This document shows positions 16,611-23,812 of a stretch of DNA of 47,423 nucleotides, piece by piece (the first letter of the stretch is position 1; each line of letters begins with the position of its first letter). Location of the stretch: positions 1-47,423 of the forward strand of contig CAYXHZ010000022.1 of assembly GCA_964465065.1 (NCBI GenBank), written 5' to 3'. The translations under genes and the position numbers were made by a program. Source of the DNA: CAYMND01 sp964465065 (GTDB lineage: Bacteria > Acidobacteriota > Aminicenantia > UBA2199). Under the pieces are notes generated by a model, which saw only the letters and a list, made by a program, of their open reading frames with translations, was not told the DNA's origin and did not search any database.

Positions 16611-16973
16611 ATGAAGATCGCCCTTCCGGCATCCGGAAACAACGTGGACGGCCATTTCGGTCATTGCGAGCAGTTTGTCGTCTTTACCGTCAATGAGAGC
16701 AAGGAAATCACCGCTCAGCAACGGATCGATCCACCCTGCGGCTGCGGCTGCAAGTCCAACATCGTCGCGATTTTGGCCGACATGGGGGTGACGGTGATGC
16801 TGGCCGGGAACATGGGCGAAGGTGCCGTTCAGGTTTTGGGTCAGGCCGGTATCCAGGTCGTCCGCGGTTGCCAGGGGGATGTGACCGAAGTCGTCCGTGC
16901 CTATCTGGACGGCGCTATCGCCGATTCCGGAATCGGCTGCCACCAGCACGGTCACGACTGCGGCCACCATTGA
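16611..16973 (+). CDS. NifX/NifB-C-type dinitrogenase iron-molybdenum cofactor-binding domain protein
   Basis: A 120-residue single-domain protein of the NifX/NafY/NifB-C-terminal family that binds iron-sulfur or FeMo-type clusters. Family marks are MKIALPASGNNVDGHFGHCEQF (His/Cys ligand region), VAILADMGVTVMLAGNMGEGAV and GIQVVRGCQGDV. It has an insertion CGCGCK (about residues 44-49) and a Cys/His-rich tail CHQHGHDCGHH, both likely metal-binding. No nitrogenase genes are near, so it probably handles clusters for another enzyme. The hydrogenase operon 1.3 kb downstream is one candidate. It has its own strong promoter and AAGGAG. A small hairpin (GGTCT/AGACC, 16995-17009) lies in the convergent gap that follows. 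Confidence 0.87.
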   Translation: MKIALPASGNNVDGHFGHCEQFVVFTVNESKEITAQQRIDPPCGCGCKSNIVAILADMGVTVMLAGNMGEGAVQVLGQAGIQVVRGCQGDVTEVVRAYLDGAIADSGIGCHQHGHDCGHH

Positions 16974-17011
16974 GCCCGCTGTCGTGACGCTTCGGGTCTG
17001 ACGAAGACCGG

Positions 17012-18097
17012 TCAATCCATCAGCGGCTCGGGGATATCCGGGACTGCGGCGGAATCTGCCAGCGGAGTCAGACCGAATTCCCGCAGGGTGTTGTGCAGGA
17101 CGTTCTCGATGGTCTGGAACTGACTGTCGCCCAGCAACTGTCTGCAGATGTTGCCGAAACTTCCCCAAAATATCTCCGGGGAGACTTTCAGGTCGACGAA
17201 GGTGCCGCTGATGTAGTGGACCAGGGTGGTGAAGTCGCCGGGCTGGCTGATAGCCTGGTTGATGCGGGCGTGGATATCGGGGTGGAGCTCCTTGATCAGG
17301 TCCATGAAGCTGTTGGCGGCCAGCAGGGTCATTTCCCGCTGGTTCTTGTTGCCCTTGATCAGGTCCAGGCCGACATCCAGGGTCAGGATGCGTTCCAGAA
17401 ACGGCCGCACCTGTTCACCGCGGATCAGATTGCCGTGCTGCGGAGCGATCAGCCGCGGCAGGGCCGGCAGCTCGCCGATGCGGATGACGGTCTCCTCGAT
17501 GGCGGTCTTGCTGGGCATGTAGATCTGGTGGAAGAGGGCGATGCCCGGCCAGGAGTCTTCGTCGGCGAATATGCCCGGGCTTCTCTGCGTATTCACCCCG
17601 CCCATGAAATCACCGGAAAATAAAATGCCGCTTTCAACGTCGTAGAGCATCATGGCCCCTTTGAAATGGGCGAAATGGGCTGCGACGAACTGCACGCTGT
17701 GCCGGGTGGCGCGGATGTGCACCTGCTTTTTCTGGAAGCTTTCCACGGCCAGAAAGCGTTTGGGCTCGATACCGTACATGCGGATCAGCCGCCAGGTGTC
17801 GATCGAAGCGATGATGACCGCACGGGGGGCGGAGGCCAAGAGCATCGGCACGTTGGCGGTGACATCGGGGTCCTGGTGGCTGAGAAAGATGAAGTCGAGG
17901 TTCTTGACGCCGCCGATCATCTTGTCGAGGGCGGGGAGCAGTCTGGGCAGGTCCAGACGGGTGCCCGGGTCGAAAATCATGTTTTTCTGTCCGAGCTCGG
18001 GCTGAATGAACCTCTTGAGGTAGATATTGCGGTGAAAATCGCGCTCGTCGCTTCTCAGCAGGTAGAATTCCCTGCCGATTTCTAAAAATTGATCCAT
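17012..18097 (-). CDS. MBL-fold diiron protein, flavodiiron-like / oxygen-binding (ODP-like)
   Basis: A 361-residue protein whose N-terminal about 240 residues follow the beta-lactamase-like half of flavodiiron proteins. LSHQDPDVTANVPML gives ligands H74, D76 and D78. AAHFAHFKG gives H141/H144, SGDFMGG gives D163, and APQHGNLI gives H221. There is no flavodoxin domain. The C-terminal about 120 residues look helical (ELHPDIHARINQAISQPGDF). This matches oxygen-binding diiron proteins used as O2/iron sensors more than O2 reductases, but that is inference. The ATG at 18097 with CGAGG upstream is preferred; ATG 18130 lies in an A/T-rich repeat (TTTAACG-like units, about 18110-18136) that may be an operator. 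Divergent from rex. Confidence 0.8.
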   Translation of the reverse strand: MDQFLEIGREFYLLRSDERDFHRNIYLKRFIQPELGQKNMIFDPGTRLDLPRLLPALDKMIGGVKNLDFIFLSHQDPDVTANVPMLLASAPRAVIIASIDTWRLIRMYGIEPKRFLAVESFQKKQVHIRATRHSVQFVAAHFAHFKGAMMLYDVESGILFSGDFMGGVNTQRSPGIFADEDSWPGIALFHQIYMPSKTAIEETVIRIGELPALPRLIAPQHGNLIRGEQVRPFLERILTLDVGLDLIKGNKNQREMTLLAANSFMDLIKELHPDIHARINQAISQPGDFTTLVHYISGTFVDLKVSPEIFWGSFGNICRQLLGDSQFQTIENVLHNTLREFGLTPLADSAAVPDIPEPLMD

Positions 18098-18254
18098 GCT
18101 TGGCCTCGGTTTAACGTTTAATTTTAACATTTAACGGAGCGGCTGTCCATGCCGGTCGCTGCGGTTTGCTCAAACGGGCAGACTTGGGTTCCGGCTGATG
18201 ATCCTCTAAAAATCCGGGCGTTTTTTTTCGGTAATGGAAAAATTTCAGCAACGC

Positions 18255-18283
18255 TTGACAGCTCCGCCAGGCTGGAGTATTAA
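18255..18283 (+). promoter_or_regulatory. Promoter of the rex-hydrogenase operon
   Basis: TTGACA at 18255-18260, 17-base spacer, TATTAA at 18278-18283. Predicted transcription start about 18290, with the inverted repeat at 18297-18318 immediately after it. The remaining upstream gap (18098-18254) holds an A/T-rich repeat near 18110-18136 and no gene. Confidence 0.7.
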
Positions 18284-18296
18284 GTCGATATGTTTG

Positions 18297-18318
18297 TATC
18301 GATATAAAAATATCGATA
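18297..18318. promoter_or_regulatory. Candidate Rex operator: perfect ATCGATA inverted repeat
   Basis: A perfect 9-bp inverted repeat, TATCGATAT and ATATCGATA, separated by AAAA. Flanking partial copies occur at 18284-18290 (GTCGATA) and 18325-18331 (ATCGATAC region). It lies just after the predicted start of transcription, where a bound repressor would block the operon. Rex auto-regulates in many bacteria, but its usual site (TTGTGA dyad) differs, so the assignment is inferred from position. Confidence 0.55.
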
Positions 18319-18349
18319 AGAAAAGATCGATACAGACAAGGAGGTCCTG

Positions 18350-18994
18350 GTGACGGAGGACAAACTGGTCAGATATTCGGCTCCGGTGTTGCGGCGTTTG
18401 CCCATGTACCATCATTTTCTCAAGAATCTGCACGATGTGGGCCACCTGACGATTTCGGCCGCGGTCATCGCCGATCATTTCAACCTGGACGGCATCATCG
18501 TCCGCAAGGATCTGGCCCTGACCGGTTCGGTGGGACGGCCCAAAGTCGGGTTCGAGATCGTCGGCTTGATCCGGACCATCGAGGAATACCTGGGCTGGAA
18601 CAAGCTCAATCAGTCCATTCTGGTCGGTTGCGGTCACCTGGGAACGGCCCTGCTCGGTTACGAAGGCTTTTCGCAGAACGGCTTTAGAATCGTGGCCGCC
18701 TTCGACAGCGATCCGCAGCTGGTGGGCACCGAGGTTCACGGTACTCAGGTTCTGCCCCTGGAAAAGCTGGTCAACCTCAGCCAGCGCCTGCACATCGAGA
18801 TCGGAATCCTGACCGTGCCTTCGTCGCAGGCTCAGAGTGTGGCCGAACTGATGGTGCAGGGCGGAATCAAGGGCATCTGGAATTTTTCGCCCAGCGGTCT
18901 GAACGTGCCCAAGGACGTGGCGGTCATGCAGCAGAGTCTGTCCGGCTCGCTGGCAGTACTGGTGAAACAGGTTGAAGAAATCAAAAATAGATAA
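18350..18994 (+). CDS. rex: Redox-sensing transcriptional repressor Rex
   Basis: A 214-residue repressor that senses the NADH/NAD+ ratio. The N-terminal winged helix (1-85) contains the recognition segment DGIIVRKDLALTGSVGRPKVG. The Rossmann domain carries VGCGHLGTAL (GxGxxG at 93-98) and AAFDSDPQLVG. GIWNFSPSGLNVP and the C-terminal swap helix complete the fold. GTG start with GGAGG upstream. As first gene of the hydrogenase operon, it probably represses hydCBA when NADH is low and lets it be made when NADH builds up. That is the common Rex logic for fermentative hydrogenases. Confidence 0.95.
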   Translation: MTEDKLVRYSAPVLRRLPMYHHFLKNLHDVGHLTISAAVIADHFNLDGIIVRKDLALTGSVGRPKVGFEIVGLIRTIEEYLGWNKLNQSILVGCGHLGTALLGYEGFSQNGFRIVAAFDSDPQLVGTEVHGTQVLPLEKLVNLSQRLHIEIGILTVPSSQAQSVAELMVQGGIKGIWNFSPSGLNVPKDVAVMQQSLSGSLAVLVKQVEEIKNR

Positions 18995-19021
18995 AACAAT
19001 AGGAGATATCAGGAGCCGATG

Positions 19022-19531
19022 ATGGATAAACCAAACGAAAGCAAAACCTTACAGTTGCGTAAGTTCGAAAAGTTGTGCCAGATACTCGACAAATACGAGC
19101 ATCAACCATCCAAACTCATTCCCATCCTTCAGGAGGTTCAGCACGAATACCGCTACCTTCCCGAGGAGGTGTTGTCGTTTTTGGCCACGGGCCTCAAGCT
19201 GAGCCCGGCCCGGGTGTTCGGGGTAGCCACCTTCTACTCCCATTTCGCCCTCAAGCCCAAAGGCAAATACGTCATCCGTCTCTGCGACGGCACGGCCTGT
19301 CATGTCAAGGATTCCTTGGTGATCCACGAGGCCCTGCAGAAGCATCTTGGCCTCCAGGAGGGGCAGGAGACGACGCCCGATCTGCTGTTCACCCTGGAAA
19401 AGGTTTCCTGCCTGGGTGCCTGCGGCCTGGCGCCGGTGGTGGTGATCAACAACGATGTGCATGGCCAGGTCACTCCGGAAAAAGCCGTCGCCCTGGTGGA
19501 GGAAATCAAGGCCAGCGAGGAGGTACAGTAA
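19022..19531 (+). CDS. hydC: Bifurcating [FeFe]-hydrogenase gamma subunit, NuoE-like [2Fe-2S] protein
   Basis: Thioredoxin-fold [2Fe-2S] subunit (169 residues) of the NuoE/HydC/HndA family. It relays electrons within the NAD(H)- and ferredoxin-dependent hydrogenase. Ligands are the two pairs in CDGTACHV (C88, C93) and CLGACG (C130, C134). The N-terminal helical part has LIPILQEVQHEYRYLPEEV and VFGVATFYSHF, both family marks. AGGAG at 19011-19015 is six bases from ATG 19022 and three from ATG 19019, so I prefer the second. It follows rex by 27 bases and precedes hydB by one base. Confidence 0.93.
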   Translation: MDKPNESKTLQLRKFEKLCQILDKYEHQPSKLIPILQEVQHEYRYLPEEVLSFLATGLKLSPARVFGVATFYSHFALKPKGKYVIRLCDGTACHVKDSLVIHEALQKHLGLQEGQETTPDLLFTLEKVSCLGACGLAPVVVINNDVHGQVTPEKAVALVEEIKASEEVQ

Positions 19532-19532
19532 G

Positions 19533-21431
19533 ATGAAACAGGCAGATTTGAATCAGATAGCGTCCGGTTACGACGCCAAGCTTAAAAATATCAACCGGCG
19601 GGTCATCGTCTGCGCCGGAACCGGCTGCGTGGCCGGCGGGTCCCTCAACGTGCACCACGATCTGCTGGAACTGCTGCGTCAGGAACAGCTGCCGGTGGTG
19701 GTCGACCTGCGCAAGGAAGACGGCCATCACCAGGGCGAGCCGGCGCTCCACCTGTCGGAAAGCGGTTGCCAGGGGTTCTGTCAGATGGGGCCTCTGGTCA
19801 GCATCGAGCCCGACGGCATATTGTACGTCAAGGTCAAGCGGGAGGATGTCGCCGAGATCGTCGAACGGACTCTGAAAAAAGGCGAGCTGATCGACCGTCT
19901 GCTCTACCACGATATCAATACCCATAAACATTGTCACGGGCAGGCCGACATCCCGTTTTACGCCCGCCAGAATCGCCAGACCCTCAAGTATTGCGGTATG
20001 ATCGACCCGTCCGACATCGCCGAGTACGTCTACCGGGAGGGCTACCGAGCGGCCGAGAAGGCCGTGCTGCAGATGAGCCCGGAACAGGTTTGCCAGGAAC
20101 TCAAATCGTCCGGGCTGCGCGGCCGTGGCGGCGGCGGTTTTCTGACCGGCCGCAAGTGGGAGCTGGCGCTGGTGCAACCCGGTCCCAAGAAATACATCAT
20201 CTGCAACGGTGACGAGGGCGATCCCGGCGCGTTCATGGACCGTTCCGTCATGGAAGGCAATCCGCACAGCGTTATCGAAGGCATGATGATCGCCGCCCGG
20301 GCCATCGGCGCCGACGAAGGGTACGTTTACGTCCGCACCGAGTATCCGCTGGCGGTGCAGCGCATGAAACTGGCCGTTGCCGAGGCCGAGGCCCAGGGGA
20401 TTCTGGGGGATGGCATCTTCGGCAGCGGGTTCAATTTCCGCGTTCACGTCATGGAGGGCGCCGGCGCTTTCGTCTGCGGCGAGGAAACGGCCCTGATGAG
20501 CTCCATCGAAGGCCGGCGCGGCATGCCCAGCCCCAAGCCGCCGTTTCCGGCCCAGAGTGGCCTGTGGCAGAAGCCGACGGTCATCAACAATGTCGAGACC
20601 CTGGCCACGGTTCCGCTGGTCATCCTGCACGGGGCCGACCAGTTTCGTAAACTCGGAACAAAGAATTCACCCGGCACCAAGACCTTCGCCCTGACCGGAC
20701 ATGTTCTCAACACCGGTCTGATCGAGGTTCCCTTCGGTACCAGTCTGCGGGAGATCGTCTTCAACATCGGCGGCGGCGTCACCGGCAAGGACGGCGAGGT
20801 CGCCGACAGGCATTTCAAGGCCGTTCAGATCGGCGGCCCCTCGGGTGGTTGCCTGACCCGCGAGCACCTGGACCTGGCCATGGATTTCGATTCTCTGACC
20901 AGTGTCGGCGCCATGGTCGGCTCCGGCGGGCTGGTGGTCATGAACCAGGACACCTGTATTCTGCAGGTGGCCCGTTTTTTCATGCAGTTCGCCCAGAACG
21001 AATCCTGCGGCAAGTGCGTGCCCTGCCGCGAAGGCACCAAACAGATGCTGGCCATGCTCGACGAGATCATCGCCGGCCGCGGTTCGGCCCAACTGCTCGA
21101 CGATCTGAAAGAGCTGGCGCTGGCGGTCAAGAAATCCTCGTTGTGCGGGCTGGGCAAGACGGCTCCCAACCCGGTGCTGTCGACTCTGCAATACTTCCGG
21201 GACGAGTACAACGCCCACGTGTTCGACAAGAAATGCCCAGCGGGCAAATGCGCCGCCCTGCGGGTGATGACCATAGATCCCGCCAAGTGCCGCGGCTGCA
21301 CCTTGTGCGCCCGCAAGTGCCCGGTGAACGCCATCACGGGCGAGGTCAAAAAGCCTCATGTCATCGATGCGTCGCTGTGCATCAAGTGCGGTGCCTGTGT
21401 CGCCACCTGCAAGTTCAATGCAATTTCGTGA
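19533..21431 (+). CDS. hydB: Bifurcating [FeFe]-hydrogenase beta subunit, NuoF-like flavoprotein
   Basis: A 632-residue NADH-oxidising flavin subunit, the likely site of electron bifurcation. Domain order: a thioredoxin-like [2Fe-2S] domain (about 20-130, with CAGTGCVAGGS and SGCQGFCQMG), then the NuoF FMN/NADH domain (GRGGGGF at 197-203, CNGDEGDPGAFMDR, GAGAYVCGEETAL-like GAGAFVCGEETAL). Next comes the NuoF [4Fe-4S] site (C492, C495, C498 in ESCGKCVPC, plus the later KSSLCG). Two C-terminal ferredoxin clusters follow (CRGCTLCARKCP and CIKCGACVATC). This matches HydB of trimeric HydABC enzymes. GAGGAGG at 19517-19523 sets the ATG at 19533. Confidence 0.95.
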   Translation: MKQADLNQIASGYDAKLKNINRRVIVCAGTGCVAGGSLNVHHDLLELLRQEQLPVVVDLRKEDGHHQGEPALHLSESGCQGFCQMGPLVSIEPDGILYVKVKREDVAEIVERTLKKGELIDRLLYHDINTHKHCHGQADIPFYARQNRQTLKYCGMIDPSDIAEYVYREGYRAAEKAVLQMSPEQVCQELKSSGLRGRGGGGFLTGRKWELALVQPGPKKYIICNGDEGDPGAFMDRSVMEGNPHSVIEGMMIAARAIGADEGYVYVRTEYPLAVQRMKLAVAEAEAQGILGDGIFGSGFNFRVHVMEGAGAFVCGEETALMSSIEGRRGMPSPKPPFPAQSGLWQKPTVINNVETLATVPLVILHGADQFRKLGTKNSPGTKTFALTGHVLNTGLIEVPFGTSLREIVFNIGGGVTGKDGEVADRHFKAVQIGGPSGGCLTREHLDLAMDFDSLTSVGAMVGSGGLVVMNQDTCILQVARFFMQFAQNESCGKCVPCREGTKQMLAMLDEIIAGRGSAQLLDDLKELALAVKKSSLCGLGKTAPNPVLSTLQYFRDEYNAHVFDKKCPAGKCAALRVMTIDPAKCRGCTLCARKCPVNAITGEVKKPHVIDASLCIKCGACVATCKFNAIS

Positions 21432-21444
21432 AGGAGAAGCAGCC

Positions 21445-23466
21445 ATGAGCAACAACAGCAACGTTCAAGATAAGGTCCTGACCCTGGACGGCCGTCCGGT
21501 ACGTTTCGCCGACGAGCGCAACGTGCTCGAGGTGGCCCGCAAGGCCGGGATCGACATTCCGACCTTTTGTTACCATTCGGAACTCAGCGTCTACGGCGCC
21601 TGCCGTCTCTGCCTGGTCGATATCGCCGGGCGCGGCGTAGTCGCCTCCTGTTCGACCCTGCCCGAACCGGGCATGGTCATCCGCACCAACACCAAGGAGA
21701 TCCGCGACATGCGCCGCATCAACGTGGAACTCCTGCTGGCCAGCCACGAACGGGAATGCACCAGCTGCGGCAAGAGCGGGTTGTGCGCCCTGCAGAACCT
21801 GGCCCGCAAAATGGGCATCGACCGCATCCGCTACCAGAGCACCCGCCCGCAGGCCGAGATCGACAAATCCTCGCCCTGTCTGGTTCATGATCCCAACAAG
21901 TGCATACTCTGCGGTGACTGCGTACGCTTCTGCGACGAGATCCAGGGCGTCGGGGCCATCGATTTCTCCTTCCGCGGCGCCAAGGCGGCCGTCGGTCCGG
22001 CCTTCGGCAAACATTTCGACGAGGTGGAGTGCGTCGGCTGCGGTCAGTGTTCACGGGTTTGTCCGACCGGGGCCCTGGTGCCCCGTTCCGAGATCGAGGA
22101 GGTCTGGGAAGAGCTGGACAATCCGGACAAGACGGTGGTCGTGCAGATCGCTCCGGCCATCCGGGTGGCCCTGGGTGAACAGTTCGGCGTCGACGCCAGT
22201 GCCATCACCACCGGCAAGATCGTCACCGCCCTCAAGGCACTGGGCTTCGACCAGGTCTACGATACCAGCTTCAGCGCCGACATGACCGTGCTCGAAGAGA
22301 GCAACGAGTTCATGAAACGGTTCCAAAGCGGCGAGAAGCTGCCCTTGTTCACCTCCTGTTGTCCGGCCTGGGTCAAGTTCGCCGAACAGTACTACCCCGA
22401 GCTGCTGGGCAATATCTCCAGCTGCCGCTCCCCGCAGCAGATGTTCGGCAGCCTGGCCAAGGCCGTCTTGCCCAAGGTTCTGGGCGTGGATGCCAAAAAC
22501 CTGGCTGTGGTTTCGATCATGCCCTGCACGGCCAAGAAATTCGAGGCCAAGCGTCCGGAGTTCAGCAGCGAAGAACTCGGTCCCGATGTCGATCACGTCA
22601 TCACCACCAGCGAATTGGCCCAGATGATCGAACAGGCGGGCATCGACTTCAACGGCCTGCCGCAGACTTCCTTCGACATGCCGATGGGCTTCAAGACCGG
22701 AGCCGGTATGATTTTCGGGGCCTCCGGCGGAGTGACCGAGGCCGTGTTGCGTTTCGCAGTCAGTCAGGTCAACGGTCAGACCTTCGATGCCGCCGATTTC
22801 CGGGAAGCCCGCGAGTTGAAAGGTGTGCGTGAGGTTCAGACCGAACTGGCCGGAAAAAAGGTCCGTTTCGCCATCGTCTACGGGCTGGCCAACGCCCGGG
22901 TGCTGTGCGAACAGGCCAAAACCGGTCGCAGTCCCTACGATTTCATCGAGGTCATGGCCTGCCCCGGCGGTTGCATCAACGGTGCCGGCCAGCCGGTCAA
23001 CTACGACTTCGAGATCATCAAGCGCCGCGGTCAGAGCCTGTACGAGGTCGACCACTCTCTGCAGCTGCACAGTGCCCAGGACAATCCCTACGTCGCCAAG
23101 GCCTACGAAAAGTTTCTGGGCGACATCGGCGGTCACAAAGCCCACCAGCTGCTGCACACCCGTTACCAGAACCGCAAGCGCATCGCCGGCAACGGCATCT
23201 CGCTGCTCAGCGGCAGCGATGCCGGGGCGGTCAGCGTCGAAGTCTGCATGGGAACCAACTGCTACCTGCACGGCGCCCACGACATCCTGCGCGGTCTGAT
23301 GCGCCATGTCGAAAAGAACGGTCTGCAGGACAAGATCAAAGTCAAGACGGCCTTCTGCTTCGAACGCTGCGGCCAGTCGCCCAACGTCAAGATCGCCGAC
23401 ACCCTCGTGTCGGCCTGCACTCTGGACAAGGCGGTCAAACAGCTGGATCAGGAGTTGCAGCGCTGA
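21445..23466 (+). CDS. hydA: Bifurcating [FeFe]-hydrogenase catalytic alpha subunit
   Basis: A 673-residue H2-forming/oxidising subunit. N-terminal clusters: plant-type [2Fe-2S] (FCYHSELSVYGACRLC), His/Cys-ligated [4Fe-4S] (HERECTSCGKSGLC), and two ferredoxin sites (CILCGDCVRFC, CVGCGQCSRVCP). H-cluster motifs are complete: T303-S-C-C-P-A-W (C305 proton relay, C306 ligand), M359-P-C361-T-A-K-K, and M504-A-C506-P-G-G-C510. The usual GGGQP after the last motif reads GAGQP. The C-terminal about 100 residues add a thioredoxin-like [2Fe-2S] domain (CMGTNCYLHGAHD, CFERCGQSP), as in long HydA of trimeric enzymes. AAGGAG at 21431-21436. Activity needs HydE, HydF and HydG, which are not in this window. 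Confidence 0.96.
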   Translation: MSNNSNVQDKVLTLDGRPVRFADERNVLEVARKAGIDIPTFCYHSELSVYGACRLCLVDIAGRGVVASCSTLPEPGMVIRTNTKEIRDMRRINVELLLASHERECTSCGKSGLCALQNLARKMGIDRIRYQSTRPQAEIDKSSPCLVHDPNKCILCGDCVRFCDEIQGVGAIDFSFRGAKAAVGPAFGKHFDEVECVGCGQCSRVCPTGALVPRSEIEEVWEELDNPDKTVVVQIAPAIRVALGEQFGVDASAITTGKIVTALKALGFDQVYDTSFSADMTVLEESNEFMKRFQSGEKLPLFTSCCPAWVKFAEQYYPELLGNISSCRSPQQMFGSLAKAVLPKVLGVDAKNLAVVSIMPCTAKKFEAKRPEFSSEELGPDVDHVITTSELAQMIEQAGIDFNGLPQTSFDMPMGFKTGAGMIFGASGGVTEAVLRFAVSQVNGQTFDAADFREARELKGVREVQTELAGKKVRFAIVYGLANARVLCEQAKTGRSPYDFIEVMACPGGCINGAGQPVNYDFEIIKRRGQSLYEVDHSLQLHSAQDNPYVAKAYEKFLGDIGGHKAHQLLHTRYQNRKRIAGNGISLLSGSDAGAVSVEVCMGTNCYLHGAHDILRGLMRHVEKNGLQDKIKVKTAFCFERCGQSPNVKIADTLVSACTLDKAVKQLDQELQR

Positions 23467-23485
23467 TCGTTCCCCGCAGCCCGGG

Positions 23486-23533
23486 AGCCGTCCGCTGACG
23501 GCTTCCGGCTCGGGCGGGCGCAGCGTAAGCGCC
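23486..23533 (+). other. Tandem stem-loops in the hydA-hydS junction
   Basis: Two hairpins lie in the 85-base gap after hydA. The first is AGCCGTC/GACGGCT with loop CGCT (23486-23503); the second is GGCGC/GCGCC with a 7-base loop (23517-23533). There is no U-tract, so they look like RNA-stability or processing elements rather than a terminator. They mark the boundary between the enzyme genes and the sensory genes of the operon. Confidence 0.45.
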
Positions 23534-23551
23534 AGGGAGTCGGGAATTCAA

Positions 23552-23812
23552 ATGGATCAGAAAGTGACGATCACGTTGTGCATGGGCAGCTCCTGTTTCA
23601 CCCGGGGCAACAGCAGGATCCTGGCCATCCTGCAGAAATACATCGCGGCCAACGGCCTGAACGACCGCTGCTTCCTGCAGGGCAAGTTGTGCGAGGAAAA
23701 GTGCCAGCATGGTCCGCGCATGACCATCAACGATGTGGATTACGAGCACATCGAGCCGGATACGGTGCTCGACATCCTGCTGCACCATCTCGAGCAGAAG
23801 GGGACGCCATGA
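23552..23812 (+). CDS. Small thioredoxin-like [2Fe-2S] protein of the sensory hydrogenase module
   Basis: An 86-residue stand-alone thioredoxin-fold [2Fe-2S] protein. Ligand candidates are C10 and C15 (TLCMGSSCF) with C47 and C51 (KLCEEKCQ), the same spacing as the HydC/HydA C-terminal domains. It may be the electron partner of the downstream HydS. The stop overlaps the next ATG (ATGA), so the two are translated together. The ATG at 23552 is about 12 bases after AGGGAG, a rather long spacing. Confidence 0.82.
   Translation: MDQKVTITLCMGSSCFTRGNSRILAILQKYIAANGLNDRCFLQGKLCEEKCQHGPRMTINDVDYEHIEPDTVLDILLHHLEQKGTP

Noticed and set aside
18284..18331. Repeated ATCGATA words as a CRISPR or satellite array
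   Set aside because: Only four short partial copies without uniform spacers; position after a promoter fits an operator.
22051..23307. Minus-strand frame opposite hydA
   Set aside because: Shadow of the hydrogenase reading frame; composition is repetitive and without domain signals.
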